DNA of 64,000 nt from Tannerellaceae bacterium (GTDB lineage: Bacteria > Bacteroidota > Bacteroidia > Bacteroidales > Tannerellaceae): positions 35,358-99,357 of the forward strand of contig JAITRW010000031.1 in the NCBI GenBank assembly GCA_031288175.1, written 5' to 3'. Below are positions 31,632-40,875 of this stretch, in pieces. Below the pieces are notes generated by a model. That model searched no databases. It was given only the letters and a program-made list of their open reading frames with translations, and had not been told where the DNA came from. A program made the position numbers and the translations under genes. Every line of letters begins with the position of its first letter. Position 1 is the first letter of the stretch.

Positions 31632-34600
31632 ATGAAGAAAAAACTTTTTTTCAATGACTGGAGACAGCGTACATTCACTCTGTTCTTCCTTATCTTAGGA
31701 GTATCAACGGCAGTAGCACAACGGCAAAATGTCGTTATCAAAGGACACATCGTTGACGAACGTACTAAAGAAGCTATCACCGGCGCCAATGTCTTCCTCC
31801 CCACAGTACGTACGGGAGATATTTCCGATATAGACGGAAACTTCCAGCTCACTACCCATACCTTACCTGTCACCGTCACCGTAAGTTTTATCGGATACCG
31901 TACCCAAGAGTTAGAGGTTTACAGTGCCGATCAGCCCATTACCGTCTACCTGCGGGAAGACTTCAGTCTTTTGAACGAAGTTGTCGTTGTCGGCTACGGT
32001 ACACAAAAACGCAAAGAGCTGACCGGCGCTATCGCTTCCGTACCGTCGGCATCGCTCGCACAAGCCGTTACTTCCTTCGACAATGTTCTTGGAGGTGTTG
32101 TGGCCGGCTTGAATGTCACCCAAAGTTCCGGACAGCCCGGCGCCACTTCTACAATACGCATACGCGGAGGTAACTCCATTACCGGAGGTAACGAGCCGCT
32201 CTATGTCATTGATGGTTTTATCCTTTATAATGACAACAACAGTACGCGTACCGGAGGTGGTAAGTTCGATGGCGGTCTCAACCCCTTGTCTTCTCTTAAC
32301 GCCGGTGATATTGAAAGTATCGAAGTCCTCAAAGACGTCTCCGCTACAGCTATCTATGGTTCGCGAGGCGCCAACGGTGTTATCCTCATCACTACACGCA
32401 AGGGACATAAAGGAAGCAATAGTGTCAATTACCAACTGACGCTCGGTACACAGCATGTCTCTCGTAAACTTGACCTCCTTAACGCCGCCCAATGGAGCGA
32501 ACTGTACAATGAATTAGTATCCGGAAGCGACGCTGATCCCATTACCGACGACGAAATCGCTCTCGCCAAAGATACGGACTGGCAAGATGCCGCCCTTCGC
32601 TCCGGTTCCACACAGAACCATCAACTTTCCATCAGCGGTGGAGACGAACGTACCCGTTATCTCATCTCCGGGAACTACAATCGCCAGGAGGGCATTCTCC
32701 TCAATACAGGCTTCACCCGTTACGCCGGACGGCTTAATTTCGACCGTGACGTATTCCGTAACTTTACTGCCGGTGTCAATATATCTGCTGCCCATGCTGT
32801 CCAGGAAGGCCTCACCAACCTCAGCGCCAACTATTCCGCTGGACGCGTCGCAGGTCCTTTCGATTACGCCTTGCGTCTTTCTCCCGTTATATCTGTCTAT
32901 ACCCCTGACGGCAAGTTCAACTACGCCAACCGTTTTGAGACAGGAGACTTTAATATCGGCGGACGTACCGTCAATCCTATCTCCGATCTTATCAACACTC
33001 AGGCCGTTACCGAAAACACCTCTTTCATCGGAAATTTCTTTGCCCAGTACACCCTCTTGCCTGGTTTCGTCGCCAAGCTCAACGCCGGTGCTAACCTCAG
33101 TAATACGGTACAGAACTTCTACGCTCCTTCCACCTCCGCCGCCGGACTGCTCACACAAGGTTACGGGTCGGTGGGTAATAAGAAATCCAACTCCTCTCAA
33201 GTTGAGTTCACCCTCAATTACAATACCCGTTTTGGCACCAACCATACCTTTGACCTCCTCGTCGGCGCCTCCATCCAGCAAACACACATCCAATATTCCG
33301 TTGCTTCCGCAGCCAATTTCCCCAACGAATCCCTTGGATACAAGAACCTCGCCGGCGCCTCCACCCTCATACCTCCTTCTTCCGGCGGCCACGTGTCGGC
33401 GCTTAACTCCTATCTTGGCCGCGCCAACTACTCCCTTCTTGACCGCTACAACCTTACTGCCACTCTCCGCGCCGACGCCTCCTCACGCTTCGCTGAAAAC
33501 CATCGCCTTGCCGTCTTCCCTTCCATTGGTCTCTCTTGGAACATCAATCAGGAACCTTTCTTTCACACCCATGTTATTTCTGACCTCAAGCTGCGCCTCA
33601 CTACCGGACAGGTCGGTAATCAGGAAATCGGCGATTATAAATACGAAGGTACCTACACCCCTGTCCTCTATTCACTCGGCGGTAAGCTTGTCACCGGTTA
33701 TGAACGTAAAAACCGTGCTAATCCCGATCTTCGCTGGGAGACTACCACGCAGCATAACATCGGACTTGACGCCGCCTTTGCACAGGGACGCCTCTCCCTC
33801 ACTCTTGACGCTTATTATAAGAAAACGACGGACCTCCTTGTAGAAATCCCCATTGAGATCACTTCCGGATTCAGTACCGAGTTACGCAATGCCGGTAATG
33901 TCACCAACCAAGGTATAGAAGCAAGCCTTACCACCAGTCTCCTTAAAAAGAAACATCTTCACTGGACGGTTTCCGCCAACATTGCACACAACCGCAATGA
34001 AGTAACTTCCCTGGGCGGTGTCGTTCCTTACTTCCTCCCTTCTTTTGAGAACTCCCTTCCCTTAGAGGAAATCGACCCCCTTATCGTCAAAGTTGGCGAG
34101 CCGCTGGGTACTTTCTACGGACGTATCTTTGAAGGCGTTGACCCCTATAGCGGCGACGCTGTCTTTCAAGACCTCAACGGCGATGGTAACCTCAACGACG
34201 AAGACCGTACAGTGATCGGCAACATACAACCCGACTTCACCTACGGTTTCTCTTCCACGCTTACTTGGAAACGCTTCGATTTTGCTTTCCTTTTTCATGG
34301 AAGCGTCGGTAATCAACTTTACAATGCTTTACGGCAAAACCTCGAAACGCCCACCACCACTTATAACGTTTCCACCGCACTCCTCGACCGCTGGACGCCT
34401 GAACATACTAACACTTCCATACCCCGCGCCAAGGTACAATCCTATATTAACCTTGACGACCGCTACATTGAGGATGCTTCCTTCCTCCGCCTTCGTAATA
34501 TCAGCATAGGCTACACCCTGCCCGGGAAGGTCGTCTCACTTCCCAATGCCAGTCTCCGTCTTGCCCTTTCCGCACAAAACCTCTTCACTTTTACTTCCTA

Positions 34601-34727
34601 CACCGGCTTCGATCCCGAAGCCTCCCGTTTCGGTGGCGACGAAAGCAATAGTCTCTATCAGGGTATTGACCTCGGTGCTTATCCCGCTGCACGCTCTTTC
34701 CTCTTCAATCTTACACTCACCCTTTAA
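31632..34727 (+). CDS. SusC/RagA-family TonB-dependent outer-membrane importer
   Basis: The 1031-residue protein has a signal peptide (FTLFFLILGVSTAVAQ), a CarboxypepD_reg-like domain at about residues 35-110 (GHIVDERTKEAITGANVFL), and a plug starting NEVVVVGYGTQKRKELTGAI with SGQPGATSTIRIRGGNS and the SusC signature EVLKDVSATAIYGSRGANGV. A 22-strand barrel follows. SusC proteins import ligands captured by the SusD lid, which here is the next gene. The substrate could be a glycan or a peptide; no hydrolase, sensor or sigma factor is next to the pair. Codons end in C unusually often, suggesting strong expression. The ATG at 31632 starts the signal peptide; the longer frame is not used. Confidence 0.95.
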   Translation: MKKKLFFNDWRQRTFTLFFLILGVSTAVAQRQNVVIKGHIVDERTKEAITGANVFLPTVRTGDISDIDGNFQLTTHTLPVTVTVSFIGYRTQELEVYSADQPITVYLREDFSLLNEVVVVGYGTQKRKELTGAIASVPSASLAQAVTSFDNVLGGVVAGLNVTQSSGQPGATSTIRIRGGNSITGGNEPLYVIDGFILYNDNNSTRTGGGKFDGGLNPLSSLNAGDIESIEVLKDVSATAIYGSRGANGVILITTRKGHKGSNSVNYQLTLGTQHVSRKLDLLNAAQWSELYNELVSGSDADPITDDEIALAKDTDWQDAALRSGSTQNHQLSISGGDERTRYLISGNYNRQEGILLNTGFTRYAGRLNFDRDVFRNFTAGVNISAAHAVQEGLTNLSANYSAGRVAGPFDYALRLSPVISVYTPDGKFNYANRFETGDFNIGGRTVNPISDLINTQAVTENTSFIGNFFAQYTLLPGFVAKLNAGANLSNTVQNFYAPSTSAAGLLTQGYGSVGNKKSNSSQVEFTLNYNTRFGTNHTFDLLVGASIQQTHIQYSVASAANFPNESLGYKNLAGASTLIPPSSGGHVSALNSYLGRANYSLLDRYNLTATLRADASSRFAENHRLAVFPSIGLSWNINQEPFFHTHVISDLKLRLTTGQVGNQEIGDYKYEGTYTPVLYSLGGKLVTGYERKNRANPDLRWETTTQHNIGLDAAFAQGRLSLTLDAYYKKTTDLLVEIPIEITSGFSTELRNAGNVTNQGIEASLTTSLLKKKHLHWTVSANIAHNRNEVTSLGGVVPYFLPSFENSLPLEEIDPLIVKVGEPLGTFYGRIFEGVDPYSGDAVFQDLNGDGNLNDEDRTVIGNIQPDFTYGFSSTLTWKRFDFAFLFHGSVGNQLYNALRQNLETPTTTYNVSTALLDRWTPEHTNTSIPRAKVQSYINLDDRYIEDASFLRLRNISIGYTLPGKVVSLPNASLRLALSAQNLFTFTSYTGFDPEASRFGGDESNSLYQGIDLGAYPAARSFLFNLTLTL

Positions 34728-34738
34728 CATATATAATC

Positions 34739-36283
34739 ATGAAAAAGATATTCGTATACTCCATCCTTACCTTCGCTATCCTCACCTCTTGCGCCGATCT
34801 TTCCCTCGAGCCTACCTTCCTGACAGCTACCAACTTCCCTAAGACCGATGCAGACGCCATCGTGGCGGCTAACGGTATCTATGTCCCCGAAGCCGAAATC
34901 AGCGCTACCATTACCTACTTCGTTGATGCTGCTGCCGACGCCACTATCTCCGGTGAAGCTGTCCTTGGCGATGGCGGCGCTACTCTTTCCAACCTTACTT
35001 ATGGTACCAGTAACTCCTATGTCGACTTCCTTTGGACTTATCTCTATATAGGTATTTCCAATGCCAATGCGCTCATTGACGTACTTAACGACGCTCCCGC
35101 TGTTACCTCTTCCCTTGCCGAAAGGCTGATTAATGAAGCACGCTTCCTTCGCGCACATTATTACTTTTACCTCGTCCAACTCTTTGGAGAAGTACCCCTC
35201 ATCCTCTCCCCTCAGGGAGGTATCGCCGTACCCCGCAACGATGTACATAAGGTCTACACCCAGATTGTTACTGACCTTCAAGCTGCCACCAACCTCCCTC
35301 ACGACGTTGATTATCCCGCCGCCGACAAAGGACGTGTCTCCAAAGGCGCCGCTTATGCTCTCCTGGCCAAGGTACACCTTACGTGGGCTACTACCCCGGG
35401 TGTTGACGATCCCGAAGCACACTATCAGGCTGCCGTCGATGCCGCCAACCAAATTACCGGATACAGCCTCACCGACAATTTTCTTGACAATTGGAACAAA
35501 AATAACCGATATCCTTCCGAACACATTTTCTCCGCTTCACATATAGCTGGACAGGTTGCTTTCGGAGATGGTGGTAACCACCAATCCCATTGTGCTTTCG
35601 CCACTACTTTCGACGACGAAACGCCTCACCTCGTTGTCTCCGACTCTTCTTTCTTTAACCGTTTCGATATCAACGATCAGCGGTACGAAGGATCTTTCCT
35701 CTTTGAAGCCACTAATCCTGACAACGGAAAGACGACACGGTATACATTACCCCGTTACCGGAAGTACATAGACGTGGATAACATCGCTACCTCCGCCTTC
35801 ACCCGAGACCACAACCGTACCATTCTTCGTTACGCCGATGTACTCCTTATCCAAGCCGAAGCGCTCAACGAACTTGGACATACTCAAGAAGCCCTCCCCT
35901 TGCTTAATCAAATCCGGCACCGTGCCTTCCTCTACAGCCCCCACCCCGCCAACCCCGAAGATTTCTATATCCGGACAGATTCTCAATCCGAACTCCGCGA
36001 TGCCATCCGGCGCGAACGTTTCTACGAATTTGTTTATGAACAATCCCGTTGGTTCGACCTTGTCCGTTGGAAAGTTCTCGTCAAAACCATCCGAAAAGTG
36101 AAAGTACAGGACAAATACCGCAACGTCTCTCTCAAACACTATCGCTTCCCCATCCCGCAATCCGAACGTAACCTCAACCCTAATCTCACCCAGAATCCGG
36201 GATATGACGATAATGACCTATCTCCTTACCTCACCTCCGACTACGAAGTGGGTACCGATGGTTTCCCTCCTTCCAACGATTGA
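34739..36283 (+). CDS. SusD/RagB-family outer-membrane lipoprotein
   Basis: The protein has a lipoprotein signal peptide with lipobox LTSC (Cys18) and the SusD pattern: EARFLRAHYYFYLVQLFGEVPLI, the tetratricopeptide-like helices around KGAAYALLAKVHLTWA, and the C-terminal ADVLLIQAEALNELGHTQEALPLLNQIRHRA and RRERFYEFVYEQSRWFDLVRW. SusD acts as a lid on the partner SusC barrel at the cell surface and binds the substrate. It lies 11 nt after susC and the pair ends at a strong hairpin. The C-terminal RFPIPQSERNLNPNLTQNPGY is the usual family ending. Confidence 0.95.
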   Translation: MKKIFVYSILTFAILTSCADLSLEPTFLTATNFPKTDADAIVAANGIYVPEAEISATITYFVDAAADATISGEAVLGDGGATLSNLTYGTSNSYVDFLWTYLYIGISNANALIDVLNDAPAVTSSLAERLINEARFLRAHYYFYLVQLFGEVPLILSPQGGIAVPRNDVHKVYTQIVTDLQAATNLPHDVDYPAADKGRVSKGAAYALLAKVHLTWATTPGVDDPEAHYQAAVDAANQITGYSLTDNFLDNWNKNNRYPSEHIFSASHIAGQVAFGDGGNHQSHCAFATTFDDETPHLVVSDSSFFNRFDINDQRYEGSFLFEATNPDNGKTTRYTLPRYRKYIDVDNIATSAFTRDHNRTILRYADVLLIQAEALNELGHTQEALPLLNQIRHRAFLYSPHPANPEDFYIRTDSQSELRDAIRRERFYEFVYEQSRWFDLVRWKVLVKTIRKVKVQDKYRNVSLKHYRFPIPQSERNLNPNLTQNPGYDDNDLSPYLTSDYEVGTDGFPPSND

Positions 36284-36299
36284 ATCATAACAAATCAAT

Positions 36300-36341
36300 G
36301 AAGAGGGGAGGGCTCTTTTAGGAGGCCTCCCCTCTTCATTT
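36300..36341 (+). terminator. Hairpin after susD
   Basis: GAAGAGGGGAGG (36300-36311) and CCTCCCCTCTTC (36326-36337) form a perfect 12-bp stem with a 14-nt loop, 16 nt after the susD stop. Only a short ATTT follows, so termination is probable but the T-run is weak. Confidence 0.7.
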
Positions 36342-36388
36342 CCCCTTCTCCCGTAAGGTAAAACAGAGTCGTTGTGCAGAAAAATCTG

Positions 36389-36396
36389 TATCTTTG
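36389..36396 (+). promoter_or_regulatory. -7 box of holA
   Basis: TATCTTTG lies 20 nt before the ATG at 36417. A TTG 14 nt upstream is too near for a standard -33 element. Confidence 0.5.
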
Positions 36397-36416
36397 ATAC
36401 AGACAGCTCAACACTC

Positions 36417-37430
36417 ATGAAGAATCATTCGTTCGAGACAATCACTGCCGACCTCAAGGACGGACGCTTCGCGCCGTTATACGTATTGGTGGGCGAAGAG
36501 CCTTATTTCATTGATCGTATCACAGACCTTATCCTTGAAGTGGCTCTTCCCGAACATGATAAGGACTTCAACCAAACTATTCTCTACGGGGCAGATGTTA
36601 CCGCAGGAGATGTGTTGAATGCCGCGAGACGTTTCCCGATGATGGCGGAACGACAAGTGGTCGTTGTCCGCGAAGCGCAACATCTCAAAGACATCGAAAT
36701 GCTTACAGCCTATGCCAAGAAACCTCTTGCCTCAACGATCTTGGTGATCAACTATAAGTACAAAACCTTGGACAAGCGACGTACTTTCTCGGCGGCAGTA
36801 GACACTAACGGTATCCTTTTCGAAAGCCGCAAGATTACGGATTATCACCTCCCCGGATTCATTACTACACTGCTGAAAGGCTACCACACTTCTATTGACG
36901 CCAAGGCGGCACAGATGCTGTCCGACTTCGTGGGTAATGACCTTGGGAGACTTGACAAAGAATTGGACAAACTCCGTATCCTCCTTCCTCCAAAAGCCAA
37001 ACATATTACTGCCGAACTAGTGGAACAAAACGTAGGAATCAGCAAAGAATACAACAACTTTGAACTCTTGCGTGCCGTAATTACCCGCAACAACCTCAGG
37101 GCGCATACCATTGCCCGCTATTTCGCTGCCAATCCCAAGAATAATCCTATCCAAGCTACCCTTGCCGTGCTCTTCAACTTTTTCTCCAACCTTATCGTCT
37201 GCCACTATGCCCCCGATCAATCGGAGCAAGGATTGATGGCTGCCCTTTCCCTGCGTCAAAGTTTTCAGGTGAAAGACTATCTCACAGGATTGTATAACTA
37301 TTCGGCCGGACAAGCCGTTCACACCATTGAATACATTCGTCTGACAGACGCTCGTTCCAAAGGCGTGGACAACGTCTCTACACCCGATCATCAGCTTTTG
37401 AGCGAACTCCTCTACCGTATTCTTCATTAA
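36417..37430 (+). CDS. holA: DNA polymerase III subunit delta
   Basis: HolA is the clamp-loader subunit that opens the sliding clamp. The 337-residue protein opens with PLYVLVGEEPYFIDRITDLI, the delta-family N-terminus, and continues with MMAERQVVVVREAQHLK, ILVINYKYKTLDKR and a C-terminal helical collar with NNPIQATLAVLFNFFSNLI and SLRQSFQVKDYL. The frame opens further upstream, but the ATG at 36417 follows the -7 box and gives the expected N-terminus. Confidence 0.93.
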   Translation: MKNHSFETITADLKDGRFAPLYVLVGEEPYFIDRITDLILEVALPEHDKDFNQTILYGADVTAGDVLNAARRFPMMAERQVVVVREAQHLKDIEMLTAYAKKPLASTILVINYKYKTLDKRRTFSAAVDTNGILFESRKITDYHLPGFITTLLKGYHTSIDAKAAQMLSDFVGNDLGRLDKELDKLRILLPPKAKHITAELVEQNVGISKEYNNFELLRAVITRNNLRAHTIARYFAANPKNNPIQATLAVLFNFFSNLIVCHYAPDQSEQGLMAALSLRQSFQVKDYLTGLYNYSAGQAVHTIEYIRLTDARSKGVDNVSTPDHQLLSELLYRILH

Positions 37431-37452
37431 GTTCGTAGTTTACCAATTGGAA

Positions 37453-38370
37453 ATGGCACATACGCATAAACATCGAACAGAGACCCTTAACCGTGCGTTC
37501 ACCATAGGGATCGTCTTGAATTTGCTCTTTGTGGGGATGGAATTTGGGGCAGGGGTCTATTTCAATTCCTTGGGACTGATTTCCGATGCGGGGCACAACC
37601 TTAGTGATGTGATCGGTTTGGCGTTGGCTTTGATGGCCTTCCGGCTGTCCGACCTCCACGCTCCGCCGTGCTATACTTACGGCTTCAAGAAAAGTACGGT
37701 GCTGGCCTCGCTCTTCAATGCGGTGATCTTGTTTGTAGCAGTGGGGTTTATTATCCGTGAGAGTGTGGAGAAGTTTTTTGAACCGCAAGAGGTGGATGGA
37801 TGTGGAATAGCTTTCGTGGCTGGTGTAGGCGTTCTTATAAATGGACTGACAGCGTGGCTCTTCGTGAAAGACAAGAATAAAGACCTCAACATCAAGGGAG
37901 CTTACCTCCATATGGCGGCGGATGCACTGGTATCCGTCGGAGTCCTGATATCGGGGTTGGCTATTCGCTACACGAGCTGGTACCTTATTGACCCGCTTAT
38001 AGGTCTAATCGTAGCGCTGGTGATTATCTATTCGACATGGGGACTGTTGCGGGATAGTGTACGGCTCTCCCTTGACGCGGTGCCGACCGGTACAAATCTC
38101 GTTGATATTGAGAACACTTGTCTGTCGATAGACAGCGTCAGGGGTATCCATCACTTGCATATTTGGGCGATCAGTACAACGGAGACGGCGTTAACGGCGC
38201 ATATCGTTGTCAACGAGGTCTCAGAGATGGAGAGTGTCAAAAAAAGAATAAAGGAGGATTTGGGAAAATTAGGAATCAGCCACGTGACACTTGAGACAGA
38301 ACTCCCTAACAGTGCTTGTGGAGGAATGGAGTGCCGTTCTCACTTTCAAAGGCGTACATTTGCCGGATAA
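37453..38370 (+). CDS. Cation diffusion facilitator (zinc/divalent metal exporter)
   Basis: CDF proteins export Zn2+, Co2+ or Cd2+ in exchange for protons across the inner membrane. The 305-residue protein shows an N-terminal HTHKHR segment, six hydrophobic helices, and the transport-site pairs in SDAGHNLSDV (helix 2) and HMAADALVSV (helix 5). The cytoplasmic C-terminal domain has VRGIHHLHIWAISTTETALTAHIV, the usual metal-sensing fold. The ATG at 37453 was chosen over a TTG two codons earlier. The last codons contain the -7 box of thrC. Confidence 0.93.
   Translation: MAHTHKHRTETLNRAFTIGIVLNLLFVGMEFGAGVYFNSLGLISDAGHNLSDVIGLALALMAFRLSDLHAPPCYTYGFKKSTVLASLFNAVILFVAVGFIIRESVEKFFEPQEVDGCGIAFVAGVGVLINGLTAWLFVKDKNKDLNIKGAYLHMAADALVSVGVLISGLAIRYTSWYLIDPLIGLIVALVIIYSTWGLLRDSVRLSLDAVPTGTNLVDIENTCLSIDSVRGIHHLHIWAISTTETALTAHIVVNEVSEMESVKKRIKEDLGKLGISHVTLETELPNSACGGMECRSHFQRRTFAG
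38355..38362 (+). promoter_or_regulatory. -7 box of thrC, inside the end of the CDF gene
   Basis: TACATTTG lies 27 nt before the thrC ATG and overlaps the last codons of the metal-exporter gene. Confidence 0.45.
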
Positions 38371-38389
38371 CATTTAAAAACACGGAAGG

Positions 38390-39694
38390 ATGAAGTATTA
38401 CAGTACGAATGGGGATAAGCATCCGGCGTCGCTTGAGGAGGCCGTCATACGGGGATTGGCCCCTAATGGAGGTCTCTATATGCCGGAGAGGATAGAGAAT
38501 CTCCCTGTCGAATTTACGGACAAGCTGGGGGAGATGTCAAGGAAGGAGATAGGTTGCACGGTAGGGCGGGCATTCTTTGGAGAAGATCTTCCGGAAGAGG
38601 TGATTGAGAAGATCGTAGGAGAGACACTTTCGTTTGAGATTCCTCTTGTGAAGGTGGAAGAGAGGATTTATAGTTTGGAGCTGTTCCATGGTCCTACACT
38701 AGCTTTTAAGGACGTGGGAGCGCGGTTTATGGCTCGCTTGTTAGGGTATTTCACCGTAAAAAAAGAAATAAAGGAGGTACATGTGCTGGTGGCGACGTCA
38801 GGAGATACGGGGTCGGCAGTGGCAAATGGTTTCTTGGGCGTGGAAGGGATTAGAGTACATGTGCTATATCCCAAAGGAAAAGTGAGCGCAATACAGGAAT
38901 GTCAGTTTACGACATTGGGAAAAAATATCACGGCATTAGAAGTAGATGGGGTGTTCGACGATTGCCAGCGGTTAGTAAAGGCGGCATTTTCGGATAAGAG
39001 CTTGACGGACAGGATGCGGTTGACGTCGGCTAATTCGATCAATATTGCCAGGTTACTGCCGCAGTCGTTTTACTATTTCACGGGTTTGGGTGAGTTAGAG
39101 AGAATGACGGGAGAGAGAGGGAAAGTGGTGATTGCGGTGCCGAGCGGAAATTTTGGAAACCTGACGGCAGGTCTTGTGGCTCACAAAATGGGGCTTCCGG
39201 TGTCGCGGTTCATTGCGGCGAACAATCGAAATGACGTCTTCTTGGAATACCTGCAAACGGGTAAGTATATCCCGCGTCCTTCGGTGGCTACGTTGGCGAA
39301 TGCGATGGATGTAGGGGATCCGAGTAATTTTGCCCGTATCCTTGCTTTGTATAACAGGTCGCATGCTGCTATCACCAATCTCATCAGTGGATACCGGTAT
39401 GACGATGTGTCAATCTCCACCGTCATCAGTGACGTCTGCTCGCGTATAGGGTATACCTTGGATCCTCATGGAGCGTGTGGATATTTGAGTTTGACCGAGA
39501 GCTTGCGTGATGGAGAAAGGGGAATCTTCTTTGAGACGGCGCATCCGGCGAAGTTCAAGGATACGGTGGACTGTTTCATACCTGGGGGAGTAAAAATCCC
39601 CGATACCTTGCAGGCTTTTATGAAGGGAAAGAAACAAAGTGTGGCGTTGAGTGCAGAATATAATGATTTCAAGGATTACTTACTATCGCTTTAA
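38390..39694 (+). CDS. thrC: Threonine synthase
   Basis: ThrC converts O-phosphohomoserine to threonine with pyridoxal phosphate. The protein starts MKYYSTNGDKHPASLEEAVIRGLAPNGGLYMP, as in the ThrC type with an N-terminal domain. The PLP lysine lies in GPTLAFKDVGARFMA, followed by VATSGDTGSAVANGF, VLYPKGKVSAIQECQFTTLG and AVPSGNFGNLTAGL. The length of 434 residues is usual. Codons end in G more often than in the susCD genes. Confidence 0.97.
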   Translation: MKYYSTNGDKHPASLEEAVIRGLAPNGGLYMPERIENLPVEFTDKLGEMSRKEIGCTVGRAFFGEDLPEEVIEKIVGETLSFEIPLVKVEERIYSLELFHGPTLAFKDVGARFMARLLGYFTVKKEIKEVHVLVATSGDTGSAVANGFLGVEGIRVHVLYPKGKVSAIQECQFTTLGKNITALEVDGVFDDCQRLVKAAFSDKSLTDRMRLTSANSINIARLLPQSFYYFTGLGELERMTGERGKVVIAVPSGNFGNLTAGLVAHKMGLPVSRFIAANNRNDVFLEYLQTGKYIPRPSVATLANAMDVGDPSNFARILALYNRSHAAITNLISGYRYDDVSISTVISDVCSRIGYTLDPHGACGYLSLTESLRDGERGIFFETAHPAKFKDTVDCFIPGGVKIPDTLQAFMKGKKQSVALSAEYNDFKDYLLSL

Positions 39695-39744
39695 CCGACA
39701 TAACGGTACTACTTGTCGACCGACCTATTAAAAGAGATTGAGTT

Positions 39745-40875
39745 ATGGTAACTATCAAAGAGGTGACATCAAGGGAGGAGTTGCGAGAGTTTGTGAAGTT
39801 TAATATTCGTCTTTATGAAGGGAACGAATGGCATGTGCCGGGATTAGTCAGTGAAGAAATGACGACCCTGGACAAGAAGAAGAACCCTGCATTTGAACAT
39901 TGCAAGGCGATATATTACTTAGCTTATCTCAGGGAACGTGTGGTGGGGCGGATAGCAGTGATAGTGAATGAGAGCAGTAATAAGGTGTGGAAGCAACGGT
40001 ATGCACGGTTCGGGTGGGTGGATTTCATAGATGACGATGAGGTAGTAGACAGGCTTTTCGAAGTTGCTGAAGTGTGGGCGCGGAATCAGGGGATGGAAAC
40101 GATGGTGGGACCAATGGGATTCACAGACCTTGACCATGAGGGGATGCTTGTGGATGGTTTCAAGGAGCTGGGAACGATGGCTACGATCTATAACTATCCA
40201 TATTACCGTTGCCAGTTGGAAAGACTGGGGTATGTGAAGGAAACGGACTGGCATGAGTTTAAGATTTACATTCCTGAAGGAATACCGGAGAAACATTTGA
40301 GAATCGGGGAGATCGTGAAGGAACGGTACGGGTTGGAAGTGGTCAAATGCCGTTCTACAAAAGAACTGATGATGTGGGCGAGAGATGTATTCAAACTGCT
40401 GAATATTGCCTACGCGCCGCTGTACGGGTACGCGCCGCTAACGGAAAGGCAAATTGATTACTACCTTTCGATTTATATGCCGATGCTACGGTTGGACTTA
40501 GTGACGCTGATCGTTCGGCGAGAAGATAGGCAGCTGGTAGGGTTTGGCATTTCGTTACCTTCACTGTCGGAGGCGATGAGGAAGGCTGGGGGACGGTTTT
40601 TCCCATTGGGATGGTTCTACCTGCTACGTGCCTTGAAAAGGAAGCCGACAGTGGTTGACCTTTACCTTATAGCTATTCATCCTGAATACCAGAATAAGGG
40701 AGTGAACGCCTTGCTGTTTAATGACTTGATTCCGATTTACCGAAGGCTGAGAGTGCATTATGCGGAAAGTAACCCGGAACTGGAGGGCAATATGGCGGTA
40801 CAGGCACAATGGACATACTTCCGGCGGGAACATCACAAGACACGGAGGTTGTACAGGAAAGATCTCTCAAAGTAG
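39745..40875 (+). CDS. GNAT-like protein of unknown substrate
   Basis: The 376-residue protein belongs to a Bacteroidota group annotated as N-acetyltransferase-like. The N-terminal half shows a GNAT-type fold (YYLAYLRERVVGRIAVIVNESSN, WVDFIDDDEVVDRLFEVAEVWARNQGMETMVGPMGFTD), and the C-terminal part has a second GNAT-like section (VVDLYLIAIHPEYQNKGVNALLFND) with the acetyl-CoA loop spacing Q-x-x-G-x-N/A. Two tandem GNAT domains are therefore likely. Substrate and pathway are unknown. Its 3' end overlaps the convergent dxr gene by 9 bp. Confidence 0.75.
   Translation: MVTIKEVTSREELREFVKFNIRLYEGNEWHVPGLVSEEMTTLDKKKNPAFEHCKAIYYLAYLRERVVGRIAVIVNESSNKVWKQRYARFGWVDFIDDDEVVDRLFEVAEVWARNQGMETMVGPMGFTDLDHEGMLVDGFKELGTMATIYNYPYYRCQLERLGYVKETDWHEFKIYIPEGIPEKHLRIGEIVKERYGLEVVKCRSTKELMMWARDVFKLLNIAYAPLYGYAPLTERQIDYYLSIYMPMLRLDLVTLIVRREDRQLVGFGISLPSLSEAMRKAGGRFFPLGWFYLLRALKRKPTVVDLYLIAIHPEYQNKGVNALLFNDLIPIYRRLRVHYAESNPELEGNMAVQAQWTYFRREHHKTRRLYRKDLSK

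Noticed and set aside
32514..33843. Long frames on both strands inside susC
   Set aside because: Products of the strong C-ending codon bias of susC; translations are low in complexity and lack domains.
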